From Plantago major (lineage: Eukaryota; Streptophyta; Magnoliopsida; Lamiales; Plantaginaceae): 64,000 bases of DNA. Positions 31,664 through 43,009 of this stretch are shown here, piece after piece; within the stretch, counting starts at the first letter, position 1; the number at the start of each line of letters is the position of its first letter. The translations under genes were made by a program, and so were the position numbers. The notes beneath the pieces are model-generated. The model saw only the letters and a list, made by a program, of their open reading frames with translations, made no database searches and had not been told where the DNA came from. The stretch covers positions 83,418,877 through 83,482,876 of the forward strand of contig CM048840.1 of NCBI GenBank assembly GCA_026545765.1, in the 5' to 3' direction.

Positions 31664-34600
31664 ATGGATAGGTATGTTGATTTGTGCCTGTCTTTTAGAA
31701 TACTTGGTTTTTTCTGTTACTGATTAAGTTACCATTACGGTAATATAGGTATAAGATCATCAAGGAAGTCGGTAATGGTACATTTGGAAGTGTTTGGCGA
31801 GCTCTAAGCAAGCAGTCTGGTGAAGTGGTAGGGGCATAAGCGCTTAGCCAGCTGTTATAGTTTGTCAATATTTCTCTGTGTTTCTGTAACCTGATAATCT
31901 ATGAATTTGACACAATTTATATTCCACAGGTTGCTATTAAGAAAATGAAGAAAAAATATTACTCGTGGGAAGAATGTATAAACCTGAGAGAAGTCAAGGT
32001 ACCATTAATACTGTCTAATTTTGTTGAATATTAAGTAAATAACATATTAGCAACTTTTAGTTGATTTATTCTTCTCTTGACAGTCTTTGAGGAAAATGAG
32101 CCATCCAAATGTAGTAAAGCTCAAGGAGGTTATCAGAGAACATGATATCTTGTACTTTGTGTTTGAGTACATGGTATGTGCTCCACTATCCATCTTTGCT
32201 TCAATTGCAGTTTTTTTTTTTTTTTTTAATGATAATATATCAAAGCTGGTGCTGCATTGATATTTCAGGAATGCAATCTATACCAGCTCATGAAGGGTAG
32301 AGCAAAGCTATTCTCAGAAGCTGAAGTGAGAAATTGGTGCTTCCAAGTGTTTCAAGGCCTCGCTTACATACATCAACGTGGATACTTCCATCGTGATCTT
32401 AAGCCGGGTAAGTGGTGCAGTGATATGCAAAACTTTAGACAGGATCAGTTTCCCTGTATGTAATCTGAATATTAACTTGTTGCTACTGGAAATCATATGA
32501 ATCTTGTGGGATGCGTTAACAGGTTATTGATGAATGGTCTGTTGTATGCCCTCAATTAGCTTTATATTGTGTGATTCCGGGTTCGACAACAAATTTGTTC
32601 GTTTGAATTTATTGAGGATGATGTTGATTCTCATGCTTTAGTATGAATTAGCCAGGATTCTGTGGGTTCATAGAGTAGGTGAACACATATATTTGATAAA
32701 AAAATTGTGTTAATGCTAACTATTGTATGATGCAAATGTTGCTAATGACCTTTGTTTTATCTTCCAAGTGTAGGTTGTTTTTGCGTATATCGTTATTTTA
32801 CTTGTGTGCTCAGATTGTTTAACTATATTTATAATGCCTTGAACAGAGAACTTGCTAGTATCCAAGGATATCATAAAGGTTGCGGATTTTGGTCTTGCAC
32901 GTGAGATCAGTTCTCGACCCCCGTTTACTGAATATGTCTCGACACGCTGGTGTGTGGTTGTTTCTCCTTGTGTGTATTTTTATTTGGTTTCACTGGATGC
33001 TTATTGTTTATTACTGCAGGTACCGAGCCCCTGAAGTTTTGCTCCAGTCACCAACATATGGTCCTGCAGTAGGTGAGTGAGTAGATGATATAAATCAGCT
33101 GCCCTCGCCCCTTGTGGTTTTTTATTTTATCATGATCCAATTTTCTCCCTGTTATCATTTTTTTTTTTTTAATTTGACTTAAATTTTATTCGCACTCCAG
33201 ACATGTGGGCGATGGGTGCAATTATGGCTGAGTTGCTCACGCTTCGTCCTCTATTTCCTGGTTCGAGGTATAATATAATTTGTCCGCTTAGAAATTTTTT
33301 TGTAAGTATATATTTTTTTGTTTCCTAGTTAAATGAGGTCGCTCTCCGTTTGTATCAGTGTTGTTAATCCCATATCTTGTCGCATCGCGGGCAGCATGAT
33401 ATATGTGATATTGGGATGGCCGGGGATACTGAAAGTCTGAAATTAGATAGCATGATTTATAGAATGACCATATATGTAGTTCTTACAGAATGAACATACA
33501 TGTACTTGTTAAGTTAAAAGAAGCTTACGATGGATTACTAATTCATAGGTTACTTCATAAAAAGTTTAAAAAGAGAAGCAAAGTAAGAAAATAAATAGTC
33601 TTACATAAGTTAATGTCATAAGCCATATCATAAAAGATAAGTCTTAAATTAACTAAACATCAATCTTTCTACGCTGCTGCTCAAGTCAATATCCTCTTTT
33701 TTGATTTCCTAAATCAATCACTCCTTTAGTCCTTTCATCTTACCACTTGAATTTATCGGTCTAGAATAAAAGTGCTCGTCAATCTTCACTCTCCTAGTGT
33801 AAGACGTTCTTAATGGCTCTTCCATTCCAGCAGCCCTATTAATCAATTCCAAAGATCATCATCATCACCATTTTCTCCACCTACTTTAACAAAATCAGTT
33901 CGTCGGTGCCAGGGAGCGAGAAAATGAAATTGAAGTAATTTTCTATCTATTCAGGTTTAATTGGTGTAAATGACCAAATCTCCCCAATTTTTTTTCTCAA
34001 TTGCTATTTCAGTCATTGGGTGATCCTGGGGAAGTCTGGGTCTCTGGGATCATCCGCGAACTACTCATCCTGCTACAGAGGTGTCTGTAGCGGGAAGTCC
34101 GGGATTGACAACACTGGTTAGTACATACTTTTGAGGTATAGAAATGTTTGTTTGTTATGTGTGTTTATTCCCTTTCTTGGAAATCTAATAACATGCTAGT
34201 ATTTGTCTATCAATTGTGTGTGCGTCTATGCAATTATCTCCAGAATCTGAAGAAAGTTGATGATGCTTGATATTGTTCCCATATTTTGGTGTAGTGAGGC
34301 AGACGAAATATACAAGATTTGCTGTGTGATTGGCAGCCCGACCACGGGTGGGTGGCCTGGAGGTCTTGAACTTGCTAGTGCTATCAATTACCAATTCCCA
34401 CAAGTGAGAATCAATTTGTCTAGCATTTAATACATTGCGGGAAGAAAGCTGCGCCTGGTTTTTGTGCTCATGAAAATCACGATATTTCCTTTTACTAAAA
34501 TTTTCATTCACCATATGTGAGAATTTCATAAAATACTTGTCATAAAAAGTGACGACAAAACCCTACTTTTATAAACTTTCGGCGAAGAAAACTCGAGATA

Positions 34601-37092
34601 AATACTGCAATTGAGTTGTTAAAGCTACAATTTTTTTTTTTCCTTTTTAAAGTATGAATTTGTTACATTCCGGTCCTCTTATAATACAAGACACTTGTGG
34701 TAAGCTAATATAAATACTGTTGATTGTACGTTATAATGACATGGTAGGTTGCTGGGGTCCATCTTTCCACACTGATACCAGGTGTTAGCGAGGATGCAAT
34801 CAATCTAATTACGGTAAGAAATTTTGGTATTTGCTTCCCCATATGTTCCTTATAAAGTTTAATAACATGTGTGGATTAATCCTTGCACTGCAATAAAATA
34901 ACATTGACTATACTTTCCGTTAAAATATTTAACAGCTTGTGTGAAAATCTGAAAAGCGGTCAAATCACTTGATCCCTTCGAGTCATATATGGCTTATTTT
35001 AAAGTTTATCCACTTTATAACATAGTGTACCAGACTCTCAAGTTGACACCTTACCTGTCCTCTACTCTCTTACTACAAAAGTCCTTGGTGTATAACTGAT
35101 AAATATTTTCCTTGATAATTTAACAGCCAATGTACTCGATGCATATAGTATTTCAGAACTCCAGTCAATATCAGTCTAAACCAAAACCTAATTGTAAAAT
35201 TGAAATTATTAGTTAATGAAGCTAATAATCAGTCTTGATCCAAAACTAGGCAAGGCAAGTTTCATCTATCTTTTTCTGTTTGACAGTCACTTTGCTCATG
35301 GGATCCTTGCAAGAGGCCAACAGCCTCGGAGGTCCTTCAACATCCTTTCTTCCAGGTATAATTTCTTCACCATTCATAAACGTAACTTTTTATGATGTTT
35401 GCCGGATATTGGATATGGTTGCTATCTTCGTAATTGGCATTCCATATCTCTGAATGCAGAGTTGCTTTTACGTTCCTCCATCTCTACGCTCTAAAGCTGC
35501 GAGCATTGCACGGACACCTCCTCCTGGTTAGTATTATGTTCATTAATATAGGGTGCATATATTATATCACTGGAGAGTGGATTACCATAAAGCATTTCAA
35601 GTTTGTGCAGCTGGAACTAGGGCAGTTGTGGAGCAAAAATATGGTAGGAGATATCCAGGAAGTCTATCCAACGCAAAGCCTACTGTCAGTTTTCCTTCTG
35701 GAAAATCACTGCCGTCCTTGAGTGCAGGTACAGTGATCAGATGGTATTTGGGTACAGCGACTTTGGATTAGGATATATCTTGATTGTTTTAATAGTTTTC
35801 ATTTTTATCACACAATGCACTAATATTGGCCTTGGGAGATGAAAACTCTGTTGAAATGGATGGTTAAGTCACCCTTTAGGCTTCGGTTTGAGTACTGTGT
35901 AGGTATGAGTTGTGTGCCATAGATTGTGGGATTTGTATGTTTGTATTGCTAACCTTGTGTGTTCTTTACTCAGGTGTTCAAAGGAAACTGGACCTGAATA
36001 ATAAGGTAGGTTGGAAGAACTGTCTTAGTTTATGAGTTGATGTCATTAGCTCGTTTGGGGGAGTATGATATGGCTGTCGAATATTACTTTCAGGATTAAC
36101 TATTTCGTTTGTTCTTTCCTCATATGTGCCTTCTCTTCGTATTATGTGCAGCAGGATACACAGAAAAATGAAAAGAACCTCAATCACTATGTGAAGCCAC
36201 AGCCAAAGTACCGGCCACCTGGAATGAATGGCACCTGTAAGTTTCTTTCAGCTCACAAGTTTTTGGCACATTCTTTCTTATATAGGTTGTTCTGTGCTCA
36301 AATGTACAGTATCCCTATTTGGTTTTCTTTTAGTGAGGCTCACAATTCAGTGTTTTCTTCTTTCTACATATGGGTGATGATGAAAGTCTTAATTTTTTTC
36401 AAATTTAACCTGCAGTTTACAGGAAATGGCGATTCTTCTTCCCATTCTGTATCTTTTGTTTTTTTTGGGGAATCGATTATATAATTAAAAGGCGAATACG
36501 ACTACCTGTTGTAGGATTATTAACAAATAAGCAAAATTGCGATGGTGCAATTTCTTTAAGTTTAATTTGCAATTTTCTTTTTCTTTTTTCCTTTCTTTTT
36601 TCTGGGTAAAATGGTTATACCACTAAATAAAGAATTCTATGTCCTAAAAAACCCATGAACGCCAGACAAACAAATTTTGTTGCAGAAATGTTTATTTATA
36701 TAATTAAGATACTTATGAGACAACACCTGAAGTGCGCCTCTAAATATCTAAATAAGCAAAATGGAGTTTTATTTTATTTGTGTGCGACTTGAATCATTCA
36801 CCAAAGATGTTTGGAGATGTGTAATGCTCAGGGACTAGCCATGCCTGACCAAATATGATATTGAGTTGCTGATGCGTAATACCTGTTATTTCCTGTGAAT
36901 GCAGCTGGTACCTACGGAAAGACGCGTGGAGTCTCTGATGCAACTGGAAAGTTGGCAAATATGAGTATTGGTTCTGGTGGTAAACCCAGTGCAAAGCCAT
37001 CTGTGCCGCCACCCATGAAAGCTGGAGGATGGCATGGGCGATCACAAGAACTTCATACTGGAAGAGCTTATACCAGGAAGGTAGCTGGATAA
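31664..37092 (+). CDS. MHK: MHK-type serine/threonine kinase (RCK/MAK-like), 16 coding exons, 446 aa
   Basis: Exons: 31664-31671, 31749-31827, 31930-31998, 32084-32173, 32269-32407, 32847-32949, 33020-33072, 33201-33267, 34295-34403, 34748-34813, 35287-35355, 35460-35526, 35611-35727, 35974-36005, 36152-36236, 36905-37092. All introns are GT-AG, and the spliced frame is 1341 bp with no internal stop. The kinase domain is complete: glycine loop GNGTFG (11-16), Lys33, Glu50, HRDLKPEN with Asp125, DFG Asp142, an activation-loop TEY (156-158) and APE (166-168). The C-terminal 160 residues are basic and Pro/Gly/Ser-rich. Length and layout match Arabidopsis MHK, a plant member of the RCK (MAK/ICK) group related to CDKs and MAPKs. 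Its plant substrates are poorly known. It is an ordinary intact gene; the nearest other gene is more than 2 kb away. Confidence 0.95.
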
Positions 37093-37985
37093 ACAGACTC
37101 TCGAACGATGATCAGCTGTGCATATATAATAATTGTGTCTCAAAACTCAGTGTGTGCCTATTATCTTCATAAAACCCCCATGTGTTTGTCCAATAAGATA
37201 AGTTTGTTCTCACGGCAGTCTAGTCGCACTATTGTTAGCGTCTGGTGATATCTGGTTTGGTTGTTTGTTAAGTTTAACGTTTTAGGGTTTGTGATGTTAT
37301 CCCTGTGTTTAATAGTGTTTAAAAAAGGTTTTCAACTTGGGGTTTCTTTTAATGCATTACAAATTTATAATATGCTTCTTGTTTTTGATATTTTTTATTT
37401 GCTCGGTTTCACGTTCTCTGGCAGTTAAGGTTTTCGTATTGTGGTAGATGAGGTTTTCGTATTGGTTTATGGTAGATGATATTTTCCTTTTTGTTTGAAT
37501 CCAAAACCTTTAGACTTCAAAGAGAACAAAGTCAGTATTTGTTGACTTAAAAAAAAAAAAAAATCTGACTTCAACTGTATCATCCATATTACTCCCTCAG
37601 TCCCAGTTTCAAATGTGAGGAAAACAAGACCATTGCAATCTTCCTAATGTGAGGACAACAAGACCATTCCAATCTTCCTAATTTTCCAAGATTCTAAATC
37701 ATAAGAATAAATATTCTAACTTACAATGAAAAGTACAAGGAACTGGACTGGCATAAAAGTTGCCAAAAAGAGTATAAGGAACATTAAGTGTTTACTTGCA
37801 AATCGTGGGCTGAGTGAGCAAGTCTCCTGAGATACAGGTTTTATGGAGAGACTAAAAAAAACTTGCAAACATTATAGTTAAAAAAAACATTAGGTTTTAC
37901 TAAAAACTACTGTCTCTAGATAACTTATCCAGAGACATACCTAGATTATCAATAAAATCTTCGATATTAACAATAGAAATTCTCT
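37093..37985. other. Kinase 3' UTR and intergenic DNA
   Basis: The 3' UTR should end within a few hundred bases of 37092; CCAATAAG near 37190 is a possible polyadenylation signal. A 34-bp unit beginning 'aatgtgagga' is present twice in tandem (37612-37645, 37646-37679). The stretch 37800-37985 contains 'aagtctcctgaga' and 'gtctctagataacttatc', shared with the MITE at 53967-54208, so a degraded relative lies here. Confidence 0.55.
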
Positions 37986-37989
37986 GATC

Positions 37990-38860
37990 ACCTCCTCATA
38001 GTTCGGATATGTGTGTCTTTCATCCTCAACTATCATATTGTGTAAGAAACTGCAACAATTCTTGTTGTGTGCTGGATTTTTCACTATGGCGAAGCGTGCT
38101 TGGAGAACTCCAAATCACGTTCAAAATCTTTCCTGCACGTCTCTTGCCTCTTTGAAAATTGCACTGTTTTGGATTGATTGGACTTTTGATGACTTCACAA
38201 ATATTGCCCACTTCGTATATATACCATCAATTAGATAGTATGCCATATTGTACTAATTGCCATTGACTTCGAAGTTGCAAGCAGGAGCAATACCGCCTAG
38301 TACGTCATCGAACACCGGTGAATGTACAATAATAGTAAGACCATTCAGTTTGCTTGAGACACCAAATAAAGAATGCATGATCCAAGTGTATTGGGATGCA
38401 ACCACCTATAAGACAAGTGTATCTCTCCTTTTATTTCACTTGGAATTGACCTTTCCAAGTCGACGGGCAGTTCTTCCAGTCCCAGTGCATACAATCGATA
38501 CTTCCCAGCATCCCGGAAAAACCTCTTCTAGAATTATTTCGAGAAGCTATTGTACATCATCCTCGAGAGCCTTCCTCATATATGTTAGACCAAACACCGC
38601 CAACACACCATCACAAAACTTCTTCATACGAAGCATAACAAAGGTCTCACTAAGGCGAGTATACTCACTGACCATGTTTGTACATACACCATAAGCAAGC
38701 TGACATAAGACCGAAGTGCATTTCTAAAATGTTGTCAAACCCTGCTTTCCAAGAGCATCTGGGTGCTCCTTGAAATATGGATCGTACTTGTAGACCTTGG
38801 ACAATCCGGATGAACAATGGCTTGTGCATCAAGAATCTTCGTCGAAACATATTTTTAGGA
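37990..38860 (-). pseudogene. PIF/Harbinger transposase (DDE_Tnp_4 type), dead
   Basis: Minus-strand fragments in order match plant PIF/Harbinger transposases: FRRRFLMHKPLFIRIV (about 38850-38800), MVSEYTRLSETFVML, IDCMHWDWKNCP (first catalytic Asp), SPVFDDVLGGIAPA, EVNGN, YNMAYYLIDGIYTKWAIFVKS, FGVLQARFAIV and LHNMIVEDE (about 38040). Frameshifts and stops interrupt it repeatedly. The position of the second catalytic Asp (normally SLND) reads KLNG, so that residue is lost. No terminal inverted repeats were found. It probably once paired with a MYB-like ORF that is not visible here. Confidence 0.88.
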
Positions 38861-39366
38861 ATCGTCGAGCAAAGTAATCTTGTATTAGTAACGTAGTAAA
38901 GTGCACTCGATTTCGGTTAATGTATGTACGGTGATGCTTTTTATATGGTGGCTCGAGTGTTCGCAATTGTTGGATGTGGTCGACTATGTGAAGAGTGGCT
39001 TGAGCACAAGTAGGTTGCTAATTCGGATATAGGAGCTCGAACTTGATGAACCATTCATTTTATTTTCACCTTCAACGAGGTTTCCTCTCATCAGACGTCA
39101 GACTACCTCTTGGTGATTTAAAGGTTGTCTACCATTGCATCTATATGTATTAAATGTTATACTAAGACAACATATTAAAGACACGTAAGTAGTGCATATG
39201 TATAGCAGAAAAAATCCTTCAACGGTTACTTCATCATCACCGAACTTGATGAACCATTAATTGATTCTAAAAATATAACTAAATATATTACGTTTATACA
39301 ATGGTTATAACTAAATATAACCATTGTTAATATGTTTACAAAAAGCTGAAACCTGGTAATCAGATG

Positions 39367-39393
39367 AAAAAAAAAAAAAAAAAAAAAAAAAAA
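39367..39393. repeat. Poly(A) run of about 27
   Basis: An uninterrupted A tract lies just 3' of the PAM68-family stop on the plus strand (poly-T on the coding strand). It is not a gene end for the minus-strand gene and is probably a simple homopolymer. Confidence 0.85.
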
Positions 39394-39401
39394 GGAAGAA
39401 G

Positions 39402-39986
39402 CTAGAACTTTCTCCTATCACCACGGAAAGATTGCCAGAAAACAGGCCAATTCTTCTTAGCTTCATTCCATCCCAAGAAAGAACCTTCCCTCATGGGATC
39501 CCAACTTGCAGAGACAATCCCATAACTAACACCCAAAAGAGCTGTCCCAAAAAACACAAACGACACTATAAATGGCACCCATGTCGGTACATCAATCTTC
39601 AAACCAACTTTCAGATAGTAAAAAAACGGAAAAAACAGAAGGCCAACAAACAACGGTATCCCAACTGAAATTCCCATTCTTCCTATCATTCTGTTTGTTA
39701 CTATCTCAGGAATCACGCCTTCTTCTCTCTCATCCTCTTCCTCATCTTCTTCTTCTTCGTCGTCGTAAGCGGTTTTCGGTTTCTTGGATTTTTTGAGTTT
39801 CTTTGAGGATGGTCCGAAGCCTTTAGGGGAGTTTAAGGTAGCTGAAACAGGTTGGAAGTGGTTTCTGGATGGTTTTGGATAAAGGATTGGGAAATGGGGT
39901 TTTTGTCTGTGTTTAGTTGAGGTTAGTGATGGTGGGAAGGGTGAAGAAAGTAGATGGTGTGTGTGTGAATAGGTGGTGGTGACCAT
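39402..39986 (-). CDS. PAM68: PAM68-family plastid membrane protein, intronless, 194 aa
   Basis: The N-terminal 50 residues are Ser/Thr/Pro- and basic-rich with few acids, as in a chloroplast transit peptide. Then come a Lys-rich stretch, an acidic run (75-90) and the family core VIPEIVTNRMIGRMG (91-105). Two transmembrane segments follow (about 105-125 and 136-158), and the tail contains GSFLGWNEAKKNWPVFW. Arabidopsis PAM68 assists photosystem II assembly, and its paralogue PAM68L acts on the NDH complex. Both are thylakoid proteins with this two-helix core. Which paralogue this is cannot be decided by eye, so the symbol denotes the family. The start is the only ATG that gives a transit peptide. 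It is a single exon in isolation and looks intact. Confidence 0.88.
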   Translation of the reverse strand: MVTTTYSHTHHLLSSPFPPSLTSTKHRQKPHFPILYPKPSRNHFQPVSATLNSPKGFGPSSKKLKKSKKPKTAYDDEEEEDEEEDEREEGVIPEIVTNRMIGRMGISVGIPLFVGLLFFPFFYYLKVGLKIDVPTWVPFIVSFVFFGTALLGVSYGIVSASWDPMREGSFLGWNEAKKNWPVFWQSFRGDRRKF

Positions 39987-40079
39987 TGTTAGAGTTTGGT
40001 TTCAATGGTGTGTGTGTTCATTGGTTTTGTGGAAATCAGGAGGCTTATCTGGTTCGGGATTATCCAATTTATATTTTGG

Positions 40080-40440
40080 TCCTCTCTTTTTACATATTAA
40101 TAAGACTATTTGTTAACAAAAACAAGTAAAAAAATGGCATCGAGCTCAAAAAAATAACAAGCCTAAACGAGCCTTGTCTATTAAAAATATTGAAAATAAG
40201 TATTAAAAATATACATTTTTAAAAATAATGAGTCTTAACGAGATTTATCAATTTTTAAAAATAATGAGTCTTAACGAGATTTATCGAGCCGAGCCGGACT
40301 CAGCTCGTTACATAAAAGAGCATAATATGAGGTTCGAGCTCGACTCGTTACATAAACGAGCAGAATATGAGGCTCAAGTTCAACTTGTTTACCTTATCGA
40401 GCGAGCTAACCTCGAGCTTTAACGAAATGAATGAACAGAC
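40080..40440. repeat. Low-complexity repeat region with a 34-bp duplication
   Basis: A 34-bp unit starting 'tttttaaaaataatgagtct' occurs at 40216-40249 and 40252-40285. It is followed by iterated 'cgagc' and 'gagctcga' words (40286-40420), of a kind common in plant hAT-like repeats. No terminal repeats identified. Confidence 0.5.
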
Positions 40441-41070
40441 TACCGAATTTCGTAAACTTTAAATAGAACGATATTCCTTATTAAAGTATCTCACCAACTT
40501 GCAATATTCTACTATGTAAGTCTCCTCGAATCGGGCATTAACTCGTAATATCGACCAGATAGTTGAATCAAAGCATGATTTGTCTCAACCAAAGTGGTAA
40601 AAAATGGTCTAAATACCTCATTTTGTAGGTGGATCTCACTCGAAAATTCACATTATTTATATTTAAAAAGAATCAAAAAATATGTAACAACCCGACTACT
40701 ATTTGATCGAGCTCCGACACAGTAAATATCTGTTGCTGCTTGAACATGCAAACATGCAGTAAATATCTGTTGCTGCTTGAACTGACAGTACTCAACCGTC
40801 CATTCTCAAAGTTGGTGACTGAAACTTAAAGGAAGAGAGAGAGGTAATCACGATAAAGCTCAGCCGACAGGACCCCCTATTTGCCAATTCATGGAGTACA
40901 CTCGTCTCTTCCTCCTTCCATCACACAATAAAATACTAGTACAATAATTGTTAGTTAATTAACTGCTCCGATCCGATCCGATCATCGACCCATCCCATGG
41001 ACCAAATTCTTCCCTTACTAACCAAGTCACTCCAATTAGTCTTCTCATTCTCTCTTCTTCCTCTTTTTCT
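40441..41070. other. Intergenic region upstream of the glycosyltransferase gene
   Basis: No gene. A 26-bp unit 'cagtaaatatctgttgctgc' plus 'ttgaac' is present at 40720-40745 and 40757-40782. The segment is the likely upstream promoter of the UGT gene. A short palindromic 'gatccgatccgatc' lies near 40968. Confidence 0.55.
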
Positions 41071-41074
41071 CTTC

Positions 41075-41082
41075 TATATATA
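41075..41082 (+). promoter_or_regulatory. TATA box of the UGT gene
   Basis: TATATATA follows a long CT-rich stretch and lies 97 bp before the ATG. That implies a leader of about 65 bases rich in A and C (runs of 'aaacaaac'), as in many plant genes. Confidence 0.7.
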
Positions 41083-41171
41083 GTGTCTACCAGTAACATC
41101 ACATTTACGCAAAACACATACGTACTACAAGTCTCTAAACAAACAAAACAAAACAAACAAACAAACCATCC

Positions 41172-42695
41172 ATGGATATTACTACTGATCATAAAACTGT
41201 TGGTCATGACATTCTAGTGCTCCCCTTTTTTGGTCAAGGCCATCTCTTCCCTTTCATTGAACTCTCTAAACACCTTTCCTCTCTCAACTGCAATTCCATT
41301 TTCATCATCCCTTCTCACCTCTCTTCCTCTATCCCTTCAAATCTCCACCAGAACCCCTTAATCCAAGTTCTCGAAATCCAAGCTTCTTATGCTCCAAAAA
41401 CCCGTTCCCAAAACCCGACCCGTTCGGCAAACCCACACCACAGAGAGCTGGGAGAAGGAATCGAAGATTTCATCTCGACCCGGTACGGTACCCGGTCGGG
41501 TCGGAACAAACCCGGTTGTGTTATAATGGACGTGATGATGAGCTGGAGCGAAGAGATTTTCGCCAAGGAGAACATACCTGTTGTTTCATTCTTCACATCA
41601 GGCGCGTGCGCTAGTGCGGTTGAGTATGGCGCGTGGAAAGCGGGTGTGGACGATTTGAAGCCGGGCGAGACCCGGGTTTTACCCGGTTTGCCCGAGAGTT
41701 TAGCCATGAGCTATTCGGATCTTGTTAAGATGGATCATAAACATCAGGTTCGGACTGGTGGGGGAAGACCCGGTCCGGTTCGACCGGAGGGCCGGTCTAG
41801 AGGTGGGATGGACTTCGGTCCTCGGAAACCGGGGCAAACGCCACGTTGGTTTGACGATCTGGGGGGATGGAGAGCGATTTTGCTTAACACGTGTAGTGAA
41901 ATGGAAGGTGTGTTCCTCGAGTACCTAACGAACCAGGTCGAAAAACCCTTTTTGGGGGTTGGACCGTTATTACCCGAAAAGTATTGGAATGCGAGTAGCT
42001 CGGTTATACATGATCGAGATAGTAGACCGGACAAGGAGTCGAATTACAAAGAGGAGGATGTTATCCTATGGTTGGATTCTAAGCCAAGCCGGTCAGTTAT
42101 TTACATTTCGTTTGGAAGTGAAGTGGGCCCCACTATGGAAGAGTACGCGGAGCTAGCCGATGCATTAGTTGAGTCGAAATGGTCGTTCATATGGGTGATC
42201 CAACCGGGTGCAGGAAAACCGCAACCGCCATCGACCTTATTTGGTGGGAAAACCGGTACTAAGGAGGAAGGATACTATCCTCATGGACTGAGTGAGAAGA
42301 TTGGTGGGAGAGGGCTCATTATAAAGGGATGGGCACCTCAACTTTCGATATTGAGTCATCCATCGACGGGAGGGTTTTTGTCGCATTGTGGGTGGAACTC
42401 AACGGTTGAAGCGATAGGACGCGGAGTACCGATATTGACATGGCCGATTAGAGGGGATCAATTTTATAATGCGGATTTGTTGGTGAAGTATCTAAAAGTA
42501 GGGCATACGGTTTTAAGTGGTGAAGACTTGTCGAAGATGGTTAAGAAAAGTGAGATATTACGAGGGATTGAGATGCTTTTGGATGATAAAGAAGTAGAGT
42601 GCTGTGCACAAAAATTGAAGCGCTTGTTTGAGGCCGGATATCCGTCCAGTTCCAAGGCTGCCTTGTTGACTTTAGTTGAGCTTATAAGCAACTAG
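41172..42695 (+). CDS. Family-1 UDP-glycosyltransferase, intronless, 507 aa
   Basis: It transfers sugar from a UDP-sugar to a small acceptor in the cytosol. Catalytic His24 (FFGQGHLFP) and its partner Asp120 (CVIMDVMMSW) are present. The PSPG box spans residues 387-430, from WAPQLSILSHP through HCGWNSTVEA to GDQ; the final Gln usually indicates UDP-glucose. YISFGSEVG, just before the C-terminal domain, is also typical. The length is slightly above the usual 450-500 residues because of a Gly/Arg/Pro-rich loop at about 193-220. The acceptor cannot be predicted and I give no UGT number. Start: the ATG at 41172 is the first after the TATA box. It is a single exon and appears functional. Confidence 0.95.
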   Translation: MDITTDHKTVGHDILVLPFFGQGHLFPFIELSKHLSSLNCNSIFIIPSHLSSSIPSNLHQNPLIQVLEIQASYAPKTRSQNPTRSANPHHRELGEGIEDFISTRYGTRSGRNKPGCVIMDVMMSWSEEIFAKENIPVVSFFTSGACASAVEYGAWKAGVDDLKPGETRVLPGLPESLAMSYSDLVKMDHKHQVRTGGGRPGPVRPEGRSRGGMDFGPRKPGQTPRWFDDLGGWRAILLNTCSEMEGVFLEYLTNQVEKPFLGVGPLLPEKYWNASSSVIHDRDSRPDKESNYKEEDVILWLDSKPSRSVIYISFGSEVGPTMEEYAELADALVESKWSFIWVIQPGAGKPQPPSTLFGGKTGTKEEGYYPHGLSEKIGGRGLIIKGWAPQLSILSHPSTGGFLSHCGWNSTVEAIGRGVPILTWPIRGDQFYNADLLVKYLKVGHTVLSGEDLSKMVKKSEILRGIEMLLDDKEVECCAQKLKRLFEAGYPSSSKAALLTLVELISN

Positions 42696-43004
42696 TACTA
42701 GTAGTACTAATGTTCAATTTGCCTTGCAATCTTCCATGTTTCTTCTTTTCATGCTCTTTACTCCTATGCTTACTTTGTAATACTTGCTTTCACAAACGCA
42801 TTTTTTCAAGGTTTGGTGAGATGATTTAGAAATTCTCTTTTCTACGAATAAATAGTCTTGTTTTTGAATCTTTTGACATTTTGAATCTCCAAATTAATTA
42901 AATTGTAGTAAGCTATCCATACTCTCTCAGTTCCGTAAAATTTTATTCATTTAACATTTTAACCGTCTCATAGTTCTTCATAAATTACTTAGAAAGTAAG
43001 CTAC
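42696..43004. other. UGT 3' UTR and spacer
   Basis: AATAAA at 42847-42852 is a plausible polyadenylation signal. Nothing else is recognised before the solo LTR. Confidence 0.55.
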
Positions 43005-43009
43005 CCAAC

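Noticed and set aside
37585-37985. Another Stowaway MITE starting 'actccctcagtccc'
   Set aside because: No matching right-hand inverted repeat or TA duplication was found; only a 34-bp tandem duplication and a piece of another MITE family follow.
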